Assembly: GCA_036346275.1 (NCBI GenBank)
Contig: CM070722.1
Location: 23,707,336 to 23,771,335, forward strand
DNA length: 64,000 nt
Direction: 5' to 3'
Source of the DNA: Otatea glauca
Taxonomy: Eukaryota > Streptophyta > Magnoliopsida > Poales > Poaceae
This document shows positions 22,249-34,200 of this stretch, one piece after another; the first letter of the stretch is position 1; each line of letters opens with the position of its first letter. The position numbers and the translations under genes are program-made. Under the pieces are notes generated by a model. It worked only from the letters and a program-made list of their open reading frames with translations. It was not told where the DNA came from and ran no database searches.

Positions 22249-23004
22249 CAGCGGTACCAGTTTTCGCGGTAAACCAGGCGAAAACCGCGGAAAACCGAAC
22301 AGATTTTAAATTCAAAAAATTTGAACTCTAGTCAAACCGGTCAGCAAAAACCGCTATTTTTGACAAAAAACCGCCCGAGGCCGGAAAATCAGGAAAAAAT
22401 GGGAAAATGCAAAACAAATGTTGTAAAAATTGTAAAAATACAGGGAGGGCTAAATTGAGTAAAAAATATATGAATAAGGTATGTGAAACACATGAAAAAT
22501 TCCAAAATGATCTCTCCTAAATTTGGGAAAAATTCGACATGACCTTTGCTATATTTTAGACAAATGGAAGTTGTAAATTAAGCATTTAGCAATAATATAT
22601 CAATAAATAATCTTTCATTGCAATACTACAATCACACAAGTGCAAAAATAGGCATTTAAATAACCACATAGTAAAAGCATTCGCAATTTCAGTACCATTC
22701 ATTTGTCACCACCATTTACATTATAATACCTTTCAATTGAAATTGTGGAATAGGCATTAGCATAGATTTGTCATTCTTCCATTATTGCATAAATACCATG
22801 TTTAACCTACATGAACGGAATGTCATTAAATTTCGACTTGCAATGTACACTTGGTATAATATCAAGTTGCAATGAAATGAAACATGCAAATGAAATATTA
22901 CCTTCGGGGCTACGGGTAGTATTGTTGTGTGTACACTTGGTTGGCCATATTGTATTCCTCGATAGACATCAAGGCCAATCCTCATGTAGCTAGCAACTCC
23001 ACCT

Positions 23005-26000
23005 TATAATCATGCTAGCTTTGCCCCGTCCATGTGCTTGTTGTTTGCCATTGTTGATACAACATAGCATAAAACTCAGGGTCCTGTCACTCGCAGACCC
23101 ATTGCGTGGGAGTTTGTGCATGAGCATCGGGGATGACGTAGTCATAGCTGCTATATGAGCTATGCCTTCATGGCATCTCAGGGACGCCATAGGAGCTAGA
23201 GCTAAAGCTGTCCTGTGGTGCGCGTGCGCCCTTTACCTTTCCCTTCCCCTTAATAGTTGTCCTCTGTGATTGAGGAGCGTCATGATCTCTATCCTGTGTT
23301 GCATGAGTGTACTGCGACTCTCCTGTAAATTCGATGGGTTGAGGATCTTCTGATTGGTGCGTGGCAGCTTTAGAGGTATTGTCGTCGCCATCGCCATCGG
23401 TGTCCGTCTTCGAGCTGCTATCATTGGACTCTTGGTATGTTAGGCTCTTAGGATCCGCACTCTCAGTAGAGTCATCACTCCCTACATATGTTGTCTACTT
23501 TCCCTTTCCTTCCGAGGATGCTCTTCTTTTTGTTGTATCCCTTCTCGGAACTGATTGGTGCTTCCTTTTCCCTGTATGGGTGTCCCCGACTGTCTTGTCT
23601 ACCCATTTGGAGATGGTTTTAGCCCCGGTGTCCTTTCTTAACTCAGTAGGGTGGACCGGATCTGTGATAAGCTGGGATAGAAGAGGGGTGTCACTCTCTG
23701 AGTAATGGGTCACCGTTGGATCTTCCTTTATCCATCCACAGTCGGATCTGGTTTGTATCATCACATAGTGTTAGCTCCATAAGCCGCTGGAATGGATCGT
23801 CTTCATCTGAACGTCTTTGATTTTCCGCATCTTGAATTCGTAGCCGAAGGTTGTAGTTGACGTCCACCAGCTTATGTAGCTTCTTGTAAGACAGGCGGTT
23901 GCGGATTTTTGTGTGGATGAATGCAAATGTACTCCAATTGCGCTCACAACCACTAGAAGATGCACACTGTGACACGAGACGTACGGCAAACCGCTGTAGC
24001 GTGGGTGTGTCCGATTCGAACACATCCCACCAATGTGTTGCAAATTAACGAATAAAATAGTTAGTACTGACGAGAGTACCGTTACATTCGAGACGGTGCA
24101 AGAAAAATACCAGGGGATGTTTTGCCATCTTGTACCATCCTCGCAGCTAGAGTTGATGAGAACGATCCAACCTTCCTCCTGAAAATGTCAGTGTCATGAA
24201 GAGCTTGCGCGGCACTATCAGTGTCCTCAGCAAGCGCTTCAAAGGCATCCGGGAGATTTGGCAAGAAGGTGTTGGTCATGCTGTAAGCGTAGGTAGCCCG
24301 CGGGTTTAAGGTGGCAGCTGTATGATGTGAAATGAAGCATGTCAGTACAATATACAACATATGTACAACTGCAATATACTGTGTTGCAGGGAAGAATATA
24401 TTACCGGCATTCAATAAGTGTTGCGCGTTAAGTCATCCATTCGTCGGTCCACCATGTTCATTTACATGTCTTTCGTTGCTGGAGACTCATAGAACAAACT
24501 GTCGTACTCCTGTCACACTATGGTGTACCGTAGGATTGTCTCGCTCAAAATGGGCACCCTGTCCTGATCGGCGAATCGCAAGAAGACGTACAACGGTTCC
24601 ACTGACTTCACAACTGATCGAAGATTTTCCCACCAGTCCAAGCTTGAGAGGGATCCATACACGTACCTCCCCTCAGTGTTATCAACAAAGCGAGAGTTTA
24701 CAAATTCTTCGCCAGTCATCCATTGCATGAACTAGTCTTTGCGCCGAAGGAAATTGTCCAAGAACATATAGTTAGTGCCGAAACGAATTGCATTCCACTT
24801 GACCAACTCGCCTCCAACGTATTTCTTCATCATAGCATGTATCTTCGAATGGTTGTATATCCATCGAGAGATTTTTCTTGCACTCTCAATGACCGAGGTG
24901 TGATCTGGGAACTCTCCAATCTCCTTCAGCATCAAATTAATGGTGTGGGCCACGCAAAGCTGCCACACTATGTTGCGATGCTGTAGTGCGATGAGCTTTC
25001 ACGCTTTCTTGTAGTTCACACCATTATCTGTGACAATCTGCACCACATTTGACGGACCCACCTCGTTGACTACTGAAGATATTTCTTGCGTGACCAAACA
25101 AAACAAGGTACGACAATTACATTATCTGTACGTTAATTCAACTTCAGAAGAGTAAAAACAAAACCAATTACCTTGATCAAGTACGAAGCATCTTGAGAGA
25201 CGCCGGTGACATCGACGGATTTGTGGAAGAACATGGTACCATTACAGTAAATCATGAAGTTTATTATACTCATGTGTGTCGGCCCTGTCCAAGAATCACA
25301 CATGATTGTTACTCCGTACGTAGACCAGTGCTGCATGAACTTTGCAAAGTTCTCCTTAATTTCTGCTTCATTAGCGTCTAAATATTTCCCATCTATATCT
25401 CGGCCACTCGGGGATGGGATACCCTCGCGTACAAATGAAACATAAATGTTAGCTATGAATCGGCGACGTACAACTAAGCGACTATTTTAAATCTCACTTA
25501 CGTATTTTTGTATTTCCCGAATGACGCTGATAAAGTACGGACTATCTGCTTTCCACCCTGCGATACCAGCAGCATGGTACCATTTGGCCCACGCAGAATG
25601 GACATGCTGCTTCCCAGCCTTCCCCTTCTGTGTCCACAGATGGGTGTCAATCCTTGGTTGTACCGTGGCATGGGCTACACCAATATTGTAATCCCCCACC
25701 GCCGGTGGTCTTTCTCGCTGCGACGAACTCCGAAACATCCTCGACAACAGACTAGGGCGATCTCCTCCAGCTCTCTTAGAGGAGCCACTGCCACCACCAT
25801 GCTCATACCTCCCACCTGTCCGCTTCTAAATTCTGCCTCTGCCCTGGAGGCAGCCATGGCATGCTAGAGTTGGGCCTCCTCATCAGCATCACCCGTGTAC
25901 TCTCACTATACACTTCGCCTCGGTGGAGAATCTCCAGCTATTGCTGCTTCTTTCCTCCTCATCTCATCTCTCCTGCCCTTCCTCTTCTCCTTCGTTCTGT

Positions 26001-26217
26001 CTAGCTCACGCTGAAAGTACTTACGAGCGTCCGCAGGAATTTTAGTGCAATGGACGACACCCGTACCACATACGCCAAGTCTTTGCTTGAATCGGGTCGC
26101 ACCACCTCCTTTCTTCTCTTTGAGACAGTACTTGCATCGAAATCTAGCACCCATCTTATCGCCATGCTCCCACATCACGTCGGTATCTGCCATATAATAA
26201 AATAACACAATAAGCAT
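23005..26217 (-). pseudogene. hAT transposase (BED, DUF659, hATC), broken
   Basis: Minus-strand gene with probable introns. The BED zinc finger is at 26190-26080 (WEHGDKMGARFRCKYCLKEKKGGGATRFKQRLG); relatives have KQHL, so a zinc-ligand His is replaced by Arg. DUF659 covers about 25440-24980 (YGVTIMCDSWTGPTHMSIINFMIYC, then VTDNGVNYKKA followed by an in-frame TGA near 25002). The RNase H-like core continues at 24968-24515 (WQLCVAHTINLMLKEIG, ARKISRWIYNH). The ALNPR-type block is at 24310-24114 and the hATC dimerisation domain at 24023-23830 (CERNWSTFAFIHTKIRNRL). A Ser/Asp-rich tail ends YDYVIPDAHAQTPTQW near 23080. The lost zinc ligand and stop indicate a dead gene. Confidence 0.82.
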
Positions 26218-27363
26218 TTCATCATGAACACACAGTGCATTTCATCACGATGTGAAAAAAATGGTACTGGAAATTTCAATGAAAGAAAAATATCATTCAT
26301 CCAACATAATGACCAAATTGTCCTAGTTAAATAAATAATAATGCAATAACATATCATATCATCTCATGCCCTTTAATCGACATTCAACAGTTCAGACGAC
26401 ATCGGTTACGACCTATCTTATCAAGTACACAAACAAATATCTACAACACTGGCCTCCCTAGCAAATGAACAAACAAACAAGAACTGATTTTATCGACCTG
26501 TCATTTCTGTTTTCTGCATAGATGACAATTCCCATAGTATTGTATTCAACTCATCTACATATCAAAAATATAAGTACTACACCTACTCAGAGTATGCACC
26601 ACCATACAGAAAAGAAACATGCATAGCTTTTAATCAATCAATCTATATTACAAAGAGTCAGAGCTACTTCAACTGAACAAAAGACAACATTACAAATTTC
26701 ATTTGGCCAAGCATTTAATCAATCAATCATTTGGCCAAACATTTAATCAATCAATCTACATGCTACCGAACGGTTTAATCAAAAAAACCGATCGAAAAAC
26801 CGAAGAAATCGAGCTAAAACGTACCAAAATTCGCGAAATTCGTCGATCTGCGAGATTTTCGCGCGAGCCGCGGTAAACCGCAAAAACCGCGTAGTTTTCC
26901 TCGCTTCGCCGGAGGTTTCATTGCGCGATGGCCGGGTCTGTCGGCGTCGCTGCAGTCGGGAAGAAGTGCGAGTGAGGAAAGCTAGAGGCCAATAATTGAT
27001 CTTCAGTTCGCGAGTGAGGAAGAGCAACAATTAAGTGAGTTCACGTGGGCCAAACAAACCCAAATGGGCCGCGGTCGGGCTGGCCGGCCCACGACCGGCT
27101 CGACCTGTGGGCTACCGAGTTTTTTCTCTCCCTAGTTTCTACAATTTGAAACGTCTCAAAAAGGTCTCTAAAATTCGTTTTTTTAAAAAAAATTAGCACC
27201 AAAGGCCTTAAAGAAATTAATACTAATTTTAAAAAATTTTAGGATAAAATTTTCTAAATTTTTTGAAATTTTTAAATTTGAATTTCAAACCGGTCGGTTT
27301 ACCGCGTGGTATATGTTCTCGAACCGGACGGTAGACGCGACACCGCGGTAAACCGGCGTTTTT
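26218..27363. other. hAT 5' subterminal region, no gene
   Basis: This AT-rich stretch upstream of the hAT transposase holds no convincing ORF. It has repeated TTTAATCAATCAATC motifs at 26630-26760 and clustered AAACCG / CGGTTT motifs at 26770-26900 and 27290-27355, plausible transposase-binding sites. A CG-rich block at 27040-27120 has GGGCCR motifs of the kind common near plant promoters. Confidence 0.5.
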
Positions 27364-27958
27364 TAGGGGTGAAAACGGGTCGGATATGGGCGGATATTGC
27401 TCTTCCCGTATCCTAACCTATATTTTTTTCCTGGATTCGGAACCGGATACGGATTCGGGTTATTCGGGATATGGATACCGAACGGATATGTGACGGATTC
27501 GGGTCAGAAACGGATAAAGATATACGGATAATGCACGCATATATAGAGTAATATATATTGAATTAAAACCATACAAGTACATGACTATAGTAACAAATTA
27601 TATATCAATTAAATTTAACAAACATCGTAGAAAGAATATGCTATTTGAGGATCAATAGAACCAACTAATTGTTAATATAAATGGGCTGAAATGGAAAAAA
27701 ATGATGAAAATGGGCTGGACCTGGCTGAATCCGAATAGAAAAATCCGAATATCCGATTCGATATCCGATATCCGAATAGGAAAAATCCGGATATTCAGAT
27801 CTCGTCCCGTATTTACCGGATATTGAATGCTCTGGATCTGATCCCGAATCCTTCAAGTATCTGAATCCGATCTCGGATCCGACCACATAGTAAAATCCGG
27901 TCCCGACCGGATCCGATCCCGGATCGGGCGGAAGATATCCGACCCGTTTTCGTCTCTG
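27364..27958. mobile_element. hAT-like MITE nested at the end of the hAT element
   Basis: A 595-bp non-coding element with terminal inverted repeats: TAGGGGTGAAAACGGGTCGG at the left and CAGAGACGAAAACGGGTCGG on the complementary strand at the right. It is flanked by an 8-bp duplication, GCGTTTTT (27356-27363) and GCGGTTTT (27959-27966), with one mismatch. Internal sequence consists of many CGGATAT/ATATCCG repeats. It splits the last 18 bases off the larger hAT element, so it inserted later. Confidence 0.88.
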
Positions 27959-27976
27959 GCGGTTTTGCTAACCCTG

Positions 27977-28279
27977 GTCCAGACTCGAGACTCCTCCTGT
28001 GTTCGGCTGTTCTCTTCAAGAGTCAAGTCTCAAGTTCCCAAAATCCGGAGCCGCCCATCCATCCAGGCTGATTTCTTCTGCTGGTAAGGACTAAGGAGGC
28101 CCTAACTTGCTTGGATTGTTCTAACTCCTGGATTCCCCCTCTCCTTACGCGTTAGGGTAACACGAATCGGATCGTGCGCTAACTTTTTTTTGTGCACCAT
28201 TCTCTTCTCGCCAAGATTTTGCGCGAATTGGGCGGTGGGGGCGTGGGAGTCGTCTGGTGCGAAGGTTTTGGTCGGGCTG
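27977..28279 (+). promoter_or_regulatory. E2 gene 5' leader and proximal promoter
   Basis: Only 303 bases separate the hAT terminus from the chosen E2 start codon. The chosen ATG (28280) gives an open presequence whose exon joins in frame to exon 2. A GTAAGG donor-like site at 28084-28089 could mark a 5'-UTR intron. No clear TATA box was found, so the core promoter may lie here or partly within transposon sequence. Confidence 0.45.
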
Positions 28280-31200
28280 ATGGCAAACATCCGCGCGCTT
28301 CTCGTTGGGTAAGATGTTGTATGATATACGCTTTTGCAGATTTTGATGTGTGTCCTCGCGGTGATTTGCCAATTTGCTGATGTTGATCCCCCGCAGATTG
28401 GCGCGAGCAAGGTGTTCCTTGGCGGAGGTCGGCCGATACTCTCCCTCGAGGTATAGCATTGGATGATTTGTTGCGGGGATTATGTTATTCTCTTCTGTTG
28501 TGAATCTGTTTAGTATTATTCGATTGTGCATGGTCTTGATGCGAGCGCCAATTTTGTCACAAGGGTTAGCTGTGAATTTGGATTCGCAAACTACGTGCTG
28601 ATTTTTAGACAAAGATATCGAACGGTCCAGCTTTTACTGAAAGCTAAAGGTTGAAATTTACAAGACTGGGGATTCCAGTTTAGCAGTAGCAAGCACAGAG
28701 AAAACAGAAACTATCCAATTCTACTGCCCACCTCCAACTATTAAGAAGCCCCACACAGGTTCACCTTCTACCAAGACATAAAGCAAAACAAGACAGCGAA
28801 ATACTATCCTATTACAGCCATTTTAGGTATCCTCCAATTGATGTTGAGTCGTCTCCCGTACTCCCTGAAGCTGCTTCAGCCTAGTCACCATCGCCTCCAA
28901 TTTGTCTGTTCCTCTTGTCGGTCCAGTACCTTCAAACTTTGTGCTGATGCATTCTGGTTTTTTAATTATTCTTTGAATTGAGGTGATAAGTTTGCAGTAT
29001 GCTTCACGAAGTATATCGCCAAAAGTTGCAAGTGCTTTATTGTGTGATCACATGTAGCTTTCTTTTCTACATTTTCTAAAAGTATGATTTCTTTCCAGGC
29101 CTTCACTTCTAGCATCACTAGGCGGACATTACAAGGTTAGCCAAAATATTAATCCCTTCTTTCACCTCATTGCTACTTATATAGCATTTTCATTGCAGTT
29201 TGCTATGCAAGCCCGTTGGTTCTCATCAACAGGTATAGTGTCGTAACTCATCCTGTTAATATGGTGATGCATGTTCTACTGGTATAGATGTATTGGAACA
29301 GTGTATCCCTTGGAACAGATTACTGTATCCATCTACAGAGTATAGATAAACAAACCAAATACAATATTTAATTGATTATGGTATCTTAATCTATAGCTTC
29401 GATATAATACATGTCTTTGGAATTCATCTGTCCATGGCTTTGCATCAACAGAAAATGTTAAATGTACAGATTGCTAACTTAAATATCGTGAAAATGCCAA
29501 GTTTTACATGGTTAAATGCTTCTTGACTGCCCTGCAATATAATTTACCAAATAATGAAAGAACCTCCCTTGCAGCCAAGAGAAGTTAGTATCCTAAGCAA
29601 GACTCTGAATTCTGTATAATTATAAACATATTGTAGTGATAAAGCACATCCATTTGCAGACTAATTACTTGTGCTATTAATTTTCTTTTGTTTGATTACC
29701 TTTGCATATTTGTGACTTAACTGTCACCAAGAAAATTTATTGGAATGTTCTGGTAGCAAATATCGAGATCAAAGGAGCACTAATGTTACATTTCCATTTG
29801 TCATTAATTTGTCTTATCTCTTCAGCAGGGTTTCCTCCGCATCTTGTGGTTGGGATGCCAGCACTCTCCCCTACAATGGTAAAGACATAAACATTGGTCA
29901 TAGTAATACTTGATGCCAGCGTTGTATTTTTTCCCTTTATACATATTCGGCACTCTAACATAGTTTTCATTATTAGAATCAAGGTAACATAGCAAAGTGG
30001 ATAAAACAAGAAGGAGACAGGGTGAGACTTTTGCTATGGAATATTTCATGATATAACTAGCACATCCTATTTTCAATAGAGTTCTTTACTTGTTTTACAC
30101 TTAATCATTTCGAGTATAGTATCTTCAAAAGTTCTATGTTGTTTACAGATTGAGGTTGGTGATGTGATCTGTGAGATAGAAACTGATAAAGCTACACTTG
30201 AATTTGAAAGCCTTGAAGAGGGGTAATGTCCTTTTATCGCATTTTCTATTGACTGTGAAGCAAGATTGTTGACTCTTCTCATGACATTTTTTCAAAAAAA
30301 AGTTAGTATTTAGGTACATCTGTCTAAAAACACTATGATGTTACAGTTCCAATTGTACAGATATGTTTCAAAGTATGCTGTAATCTGGTTATTTTTATTA
30401 CTATGGATAAGTGTTTTTCATTAGAACTCCATTCGGTGATTTAACATATCAGAATGCTCTTGAGATAAATTGCCATCCAAATTTAGTGAACTTTGTTATT
30501 TTCTAGCTCCAAGTAAACTCAATATTTTACTAGGTCTTGTAACCTTTCTGTCCATTCCTTTAACAGAATATGATTCACTAGCTGACTTATCCAAACTCTG
30601 TTAATAGTTCATCCATATAGGTTTACTCAGTCTATTGTTCCATGTTAAATCAAGTGTAATATGTATACTTGTTTCTTTCGCCTGATCCTTTTGCCAGTCC
30701 ATGTAAATATGTAGCTGCTTCAGATAGATTTAAACTGAAAAAAATGCGGAAAAAGTTTCAAGAATTCCTGCACAACGTTTTAAATAAGTTCCATCACTAT
30801 CATTATGGTATAAATGTGACAACTGACAACTATGTTTAGGCTACCTGGCACCTGCCTACCTTGGTTGACATAGTTTGCAAAATAAAATATTTAATGTTTT
30901 CCTTGATTGTGATGGTACTATATTGTAATGTTGTAATGAAATGCTACACAATGTTATGCTATGTATCACCGATACGCGATACTGGTACAGTGATACCGGT
31001 ATGGCGATACGGCGATACTCGATTTTCTAAAAACAAAAATCCGGTGATACGGCGAATATATATGTATTAAATTTTTTAAAAAATGTAAATAGGACAATAA
31101 TTAGTCGATTACCTTGATGAAAAGTTGAAAACTATACATTTGTTGCCTCCTTTCCTCTTCATATCTCAGTTCATGCAAATAAATGAAATATACAATGTAA

Positions 31201-34200
31201 GAGTTGTAACTAGCCATAAACACAATTTTTATGAGGAAGACAACATAAAGCTAACCTAATTAAGAGGTTGCAGACCGGATACACTAAAGAAAAACAGAGC
31301 ATCACTCACTTTGTTGAACAGGTAGCAGAGCAGCTGGTGAGGCAAGTGAAGAGGTGGGTTGGCCTTGCGGTGATTAAATCGGGAGGCGTCGTCGGCCGAA
31401 GTGGAGGAGTCGGCCGTGAGAGAAGGGAGGGGCGTCGGTCGGCCTGAAGGGGGAATCACCGAGAGAGAGGGAGAGGGCGCCAAAGACGATTTGTGGGAGA
31501 GGCATGGTGGCGATTTGTGGGGGAGGCGGCGGCAGACGCTACGCAGGAGGCGGCAGTGGTTTTTGCGGGGTAGGCGACGGCGACCCACTAGGGAGCGACA
31601 ACGATTTGGGGGAGATGCTGCCGACGCCGGTTCCTTGTCGACGGCGTGTCTTTAGGGTTACGATTCCTGGGCTGAATGGGCTTTTTTTGGGCTTGTTGTT
31701 TTGAGCTTGGAAGGATCGGGAAGTATCGCGGAGTATCGGAGAAGGATCGGGATTTATTTTATTAATTTTTAATGCTGATTTTCACCGATCCTTTCCGATC
31801 CGGTATTGGGAAGGATCGCGGAGGATCAGAGTATCCGATAAGTATCCAATACTGGTACGGCACCTTTGTGAAGGATCGGTGATTCATAGTCATAGATGTT
31901 ATGCTTTTGTTTTTATCAAGTATGTCTATCTAAAATAATTATGATGTTACAGTTCCAATTGTAAAGGTCTGTTGCAAGGTGTGCGATAATCTGGTGATTT
32001 TTGTTTCTATGGATAAGTTCTTTTCATTAGAATTCCCATTCGGTGACTGAACATGTCAGAATGCTATGGGGATAGGTTGCCGTCCAAATTTAATGGAACT
32101 TTGATTTTTTAGGTCCAATTAACTTAATATTTTATTAGGTCTTGCAACCTTTTGGTCCCTTCATTTAACATAATATGAACTAGCTGACATAGTTGTCACG
32201 GCGGTCTGGCTAGACGAGGTGAGCCCGGACCGCCTGGACATCTAGGCGGTTATTAGACGATGAAAAAATAAATAATATCATATATGACATGAAATTAACT
32301 AAATATACCTTTTATGAAAGAAAATAATATCTCATGTAACATAAAATTAACTCCTTGGCCCACTTGGCCAGCTCATTTGCCTCTCTTTTTTTCCCTAACC
32401 CTCTCCCCCGACTCTCTCGGTCTCTCCCCAATCCAGTCGTCGGCCCGTCGCCTACGCTCTCCTCCCCCTTGTCTCGCGAGCTCCTCGCCTCCACCGCCCC
32501 CCACCCCCGCGCCACCGACTCCCCTCTCCCTCGTGGCGCCGGCACCTTCTCTGGATCGGGGAGGAATAGAGGAGGGATCGGGGAGGAGGCGAGGAGCAGA
32601 GGGGGGAGCCGCTTTCTCCAGATCGGGAAGGGAAGAAGGGGGATCGGGAAGGAGGTAAGGAGCTGAGGGGGATCGGGAAGGGGGGTTCTCATTGGAGATC
32701 CTGAGCTTTGGCACGGAGGCGGTCCAGTGGTGGAGGCGGTCTGGCAGTGTAGGCGGAGCTGCGGCGGTGGAGGCGGAGCTGTGGCGTCTTCTCTAGGGTT
32801 AGGCTCTGCGGCGCTCTCTAGCCTCTCGCTCAAGTCCTGCAGACCCGCACCTTATCTCCTCAACTCAGCGTCGCGGCGCCCGTCCAGATCAAGCCGCCGC
32901 GACGCCCAGTCAGGCGACTCATCGCCTAGATGCCTGGGCGGGCGCCTAACTCGCTCTAGTCGAGGCGGCCGGCCCAGGCGTCCAACTCCCGCCGCCTGGA
33001 CGACTAGGTATCGCCTAGTTGACGCCATGACAACTATGCTAGCTGACTTATCTAAACCCTGTTGATAGTTCATCTAGACAGGTTTACTCAGTCTATTGTT
33101 TCATGTCAAATCAAGTGTAGTATGTATTCTCGTTTCTTCCCCTTATTACTTTTGCCAGTCCACATCAAATATGTAGCTACTTCAGATAGATTTCTTAAGC
33201 TCTGAAAAAAATGCACGGAAGAAGGTTTCAGTAACTTCTGCACAACTGTTTAATTGATTCCATTACTATCAGTATGATATTAGTGTGACAACTATGTATA
33301 GGTTACCTGCCTACCTTGGTTGCCATAGTTTGCAAAATAAAATATAATTGTTTTCCACAATTGTGATGGTACTATATTGTAATGTTGTAACGAACTGCCA
33401 AACAGTGTTATGATTTCATTACAAGCTTCTTCGTCTATGTATAGTTTGTGTTTGGTCACTTCTTATTCTTGTTTTGTTTTCTTTTTTGTCACTTTGTCTT
33501 TTGGTATCATGTATATTTGTGTACTCTGCAGACATCTTGTGCTTGACCCCTTTAATGCTGTAGGTATCTGGCCAAGATTTTAGCACCTGAAGGTTCGAAG
33601 GATGTTCAGGTTGGACAGCCTATTGCTGTCACGGTACAGCTCGATGCTTGACTTGTGTGTGTGAATTTCATTGAACCTTTCATTTAATGTCAACATATTG
33701 CTTACTGATGTCATTTGTTTGTAAGCACTTGTTTAATGTCAGCATTAATTGATACTGATACCATATGCTTGTAAGCACCTTTCATACTAACTCTTGGCTG
33801 TCCATTCGAAGGTTGAAGACCCTGAGGATGTCAAAAACATACCTGCTGATACCTCCTTTGGAGGTGAACAGAAGGAGCAGCCAACTGGAAATGCAGCAGA
33901 AAATGTTGAAGTTGATGTGTCTGAACAAAGCTCAACAGTGGTACGTATCAGCCCGGCAGCTAGGTTGCTCATCAAAGAGAACGGTCTGGATGAGTCGTTA
34001 CTGAAAGCGTCAGGTCCCCGTGGCACTCTTCTGAAAGGGGACGTTCTGGCTGCATTGAAGTCAGGTACTCCTTCAAGTTCATCCAAAGAAAAGAAGGCTC
34101 CAACCACACTGTCATCTCAGCCAACTTGTGATTCCCAAGCTCAATCAGTCATGACTTCACAAAAAACTGATACACATGAAGATTTGCCCAATACCCAGAT

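Larger units (their letters stand above)
22249..27976. mobile_element. hAT superfamily DNA transposon, transposase broken
   Basis: The region carries a hAT transposase on the minus strand flanked by matching subterminal motifs. Copies of CGGTAAACC and its complement occur at both ends (22265-22310, 26870-26890, 27295-27355). The right end reads as CAGGGTTAGCAAAACCG on the minus strand from 27976, a CAG-type hAT terminus. The left end begins CAGCGGTACCAGTTTTCGCGG at 22249, directly abutting the copia-2 LTR. It may be the true terminus or a subterminal site into which copia-2 inserted. The right flank is GTCCAGAC and no clean partner is visible at left, which favours the second reading. Confidence 0.7.
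30310..33411 (+). repeat. Tandem duplication in E2 intron 7, interrupted by two insertions
   Basis: A roughly 650-bp intron segment occurs twice. Copy A spans about 30310-30958 and copy B about 31904-33411 without the 32188-33038 insertion and its duplicated flank. Shared landmarks in order: GATGTTACAGTTCCAATTGTA, TCATTAGAA..CATTCGGTGA, CTAGCTGACTTATC, GGTTTACTCAGTCTATTGTT, GCCAGTCCA, TATGTAGCT and the ending GTGTTATG/ATGTTATG. The copies have diverged substantially, so the duplication is old. Exon 7 and exon 8 flank it and are not duplicated. Confidence 0.85.

Noticed and set aside
32312..32833. ORFs of 103-173 codons on both strands
   Set aside because: They lie within a non-autonomous hAT-like element and are Pro/Arg/Gly-rich products of composition.
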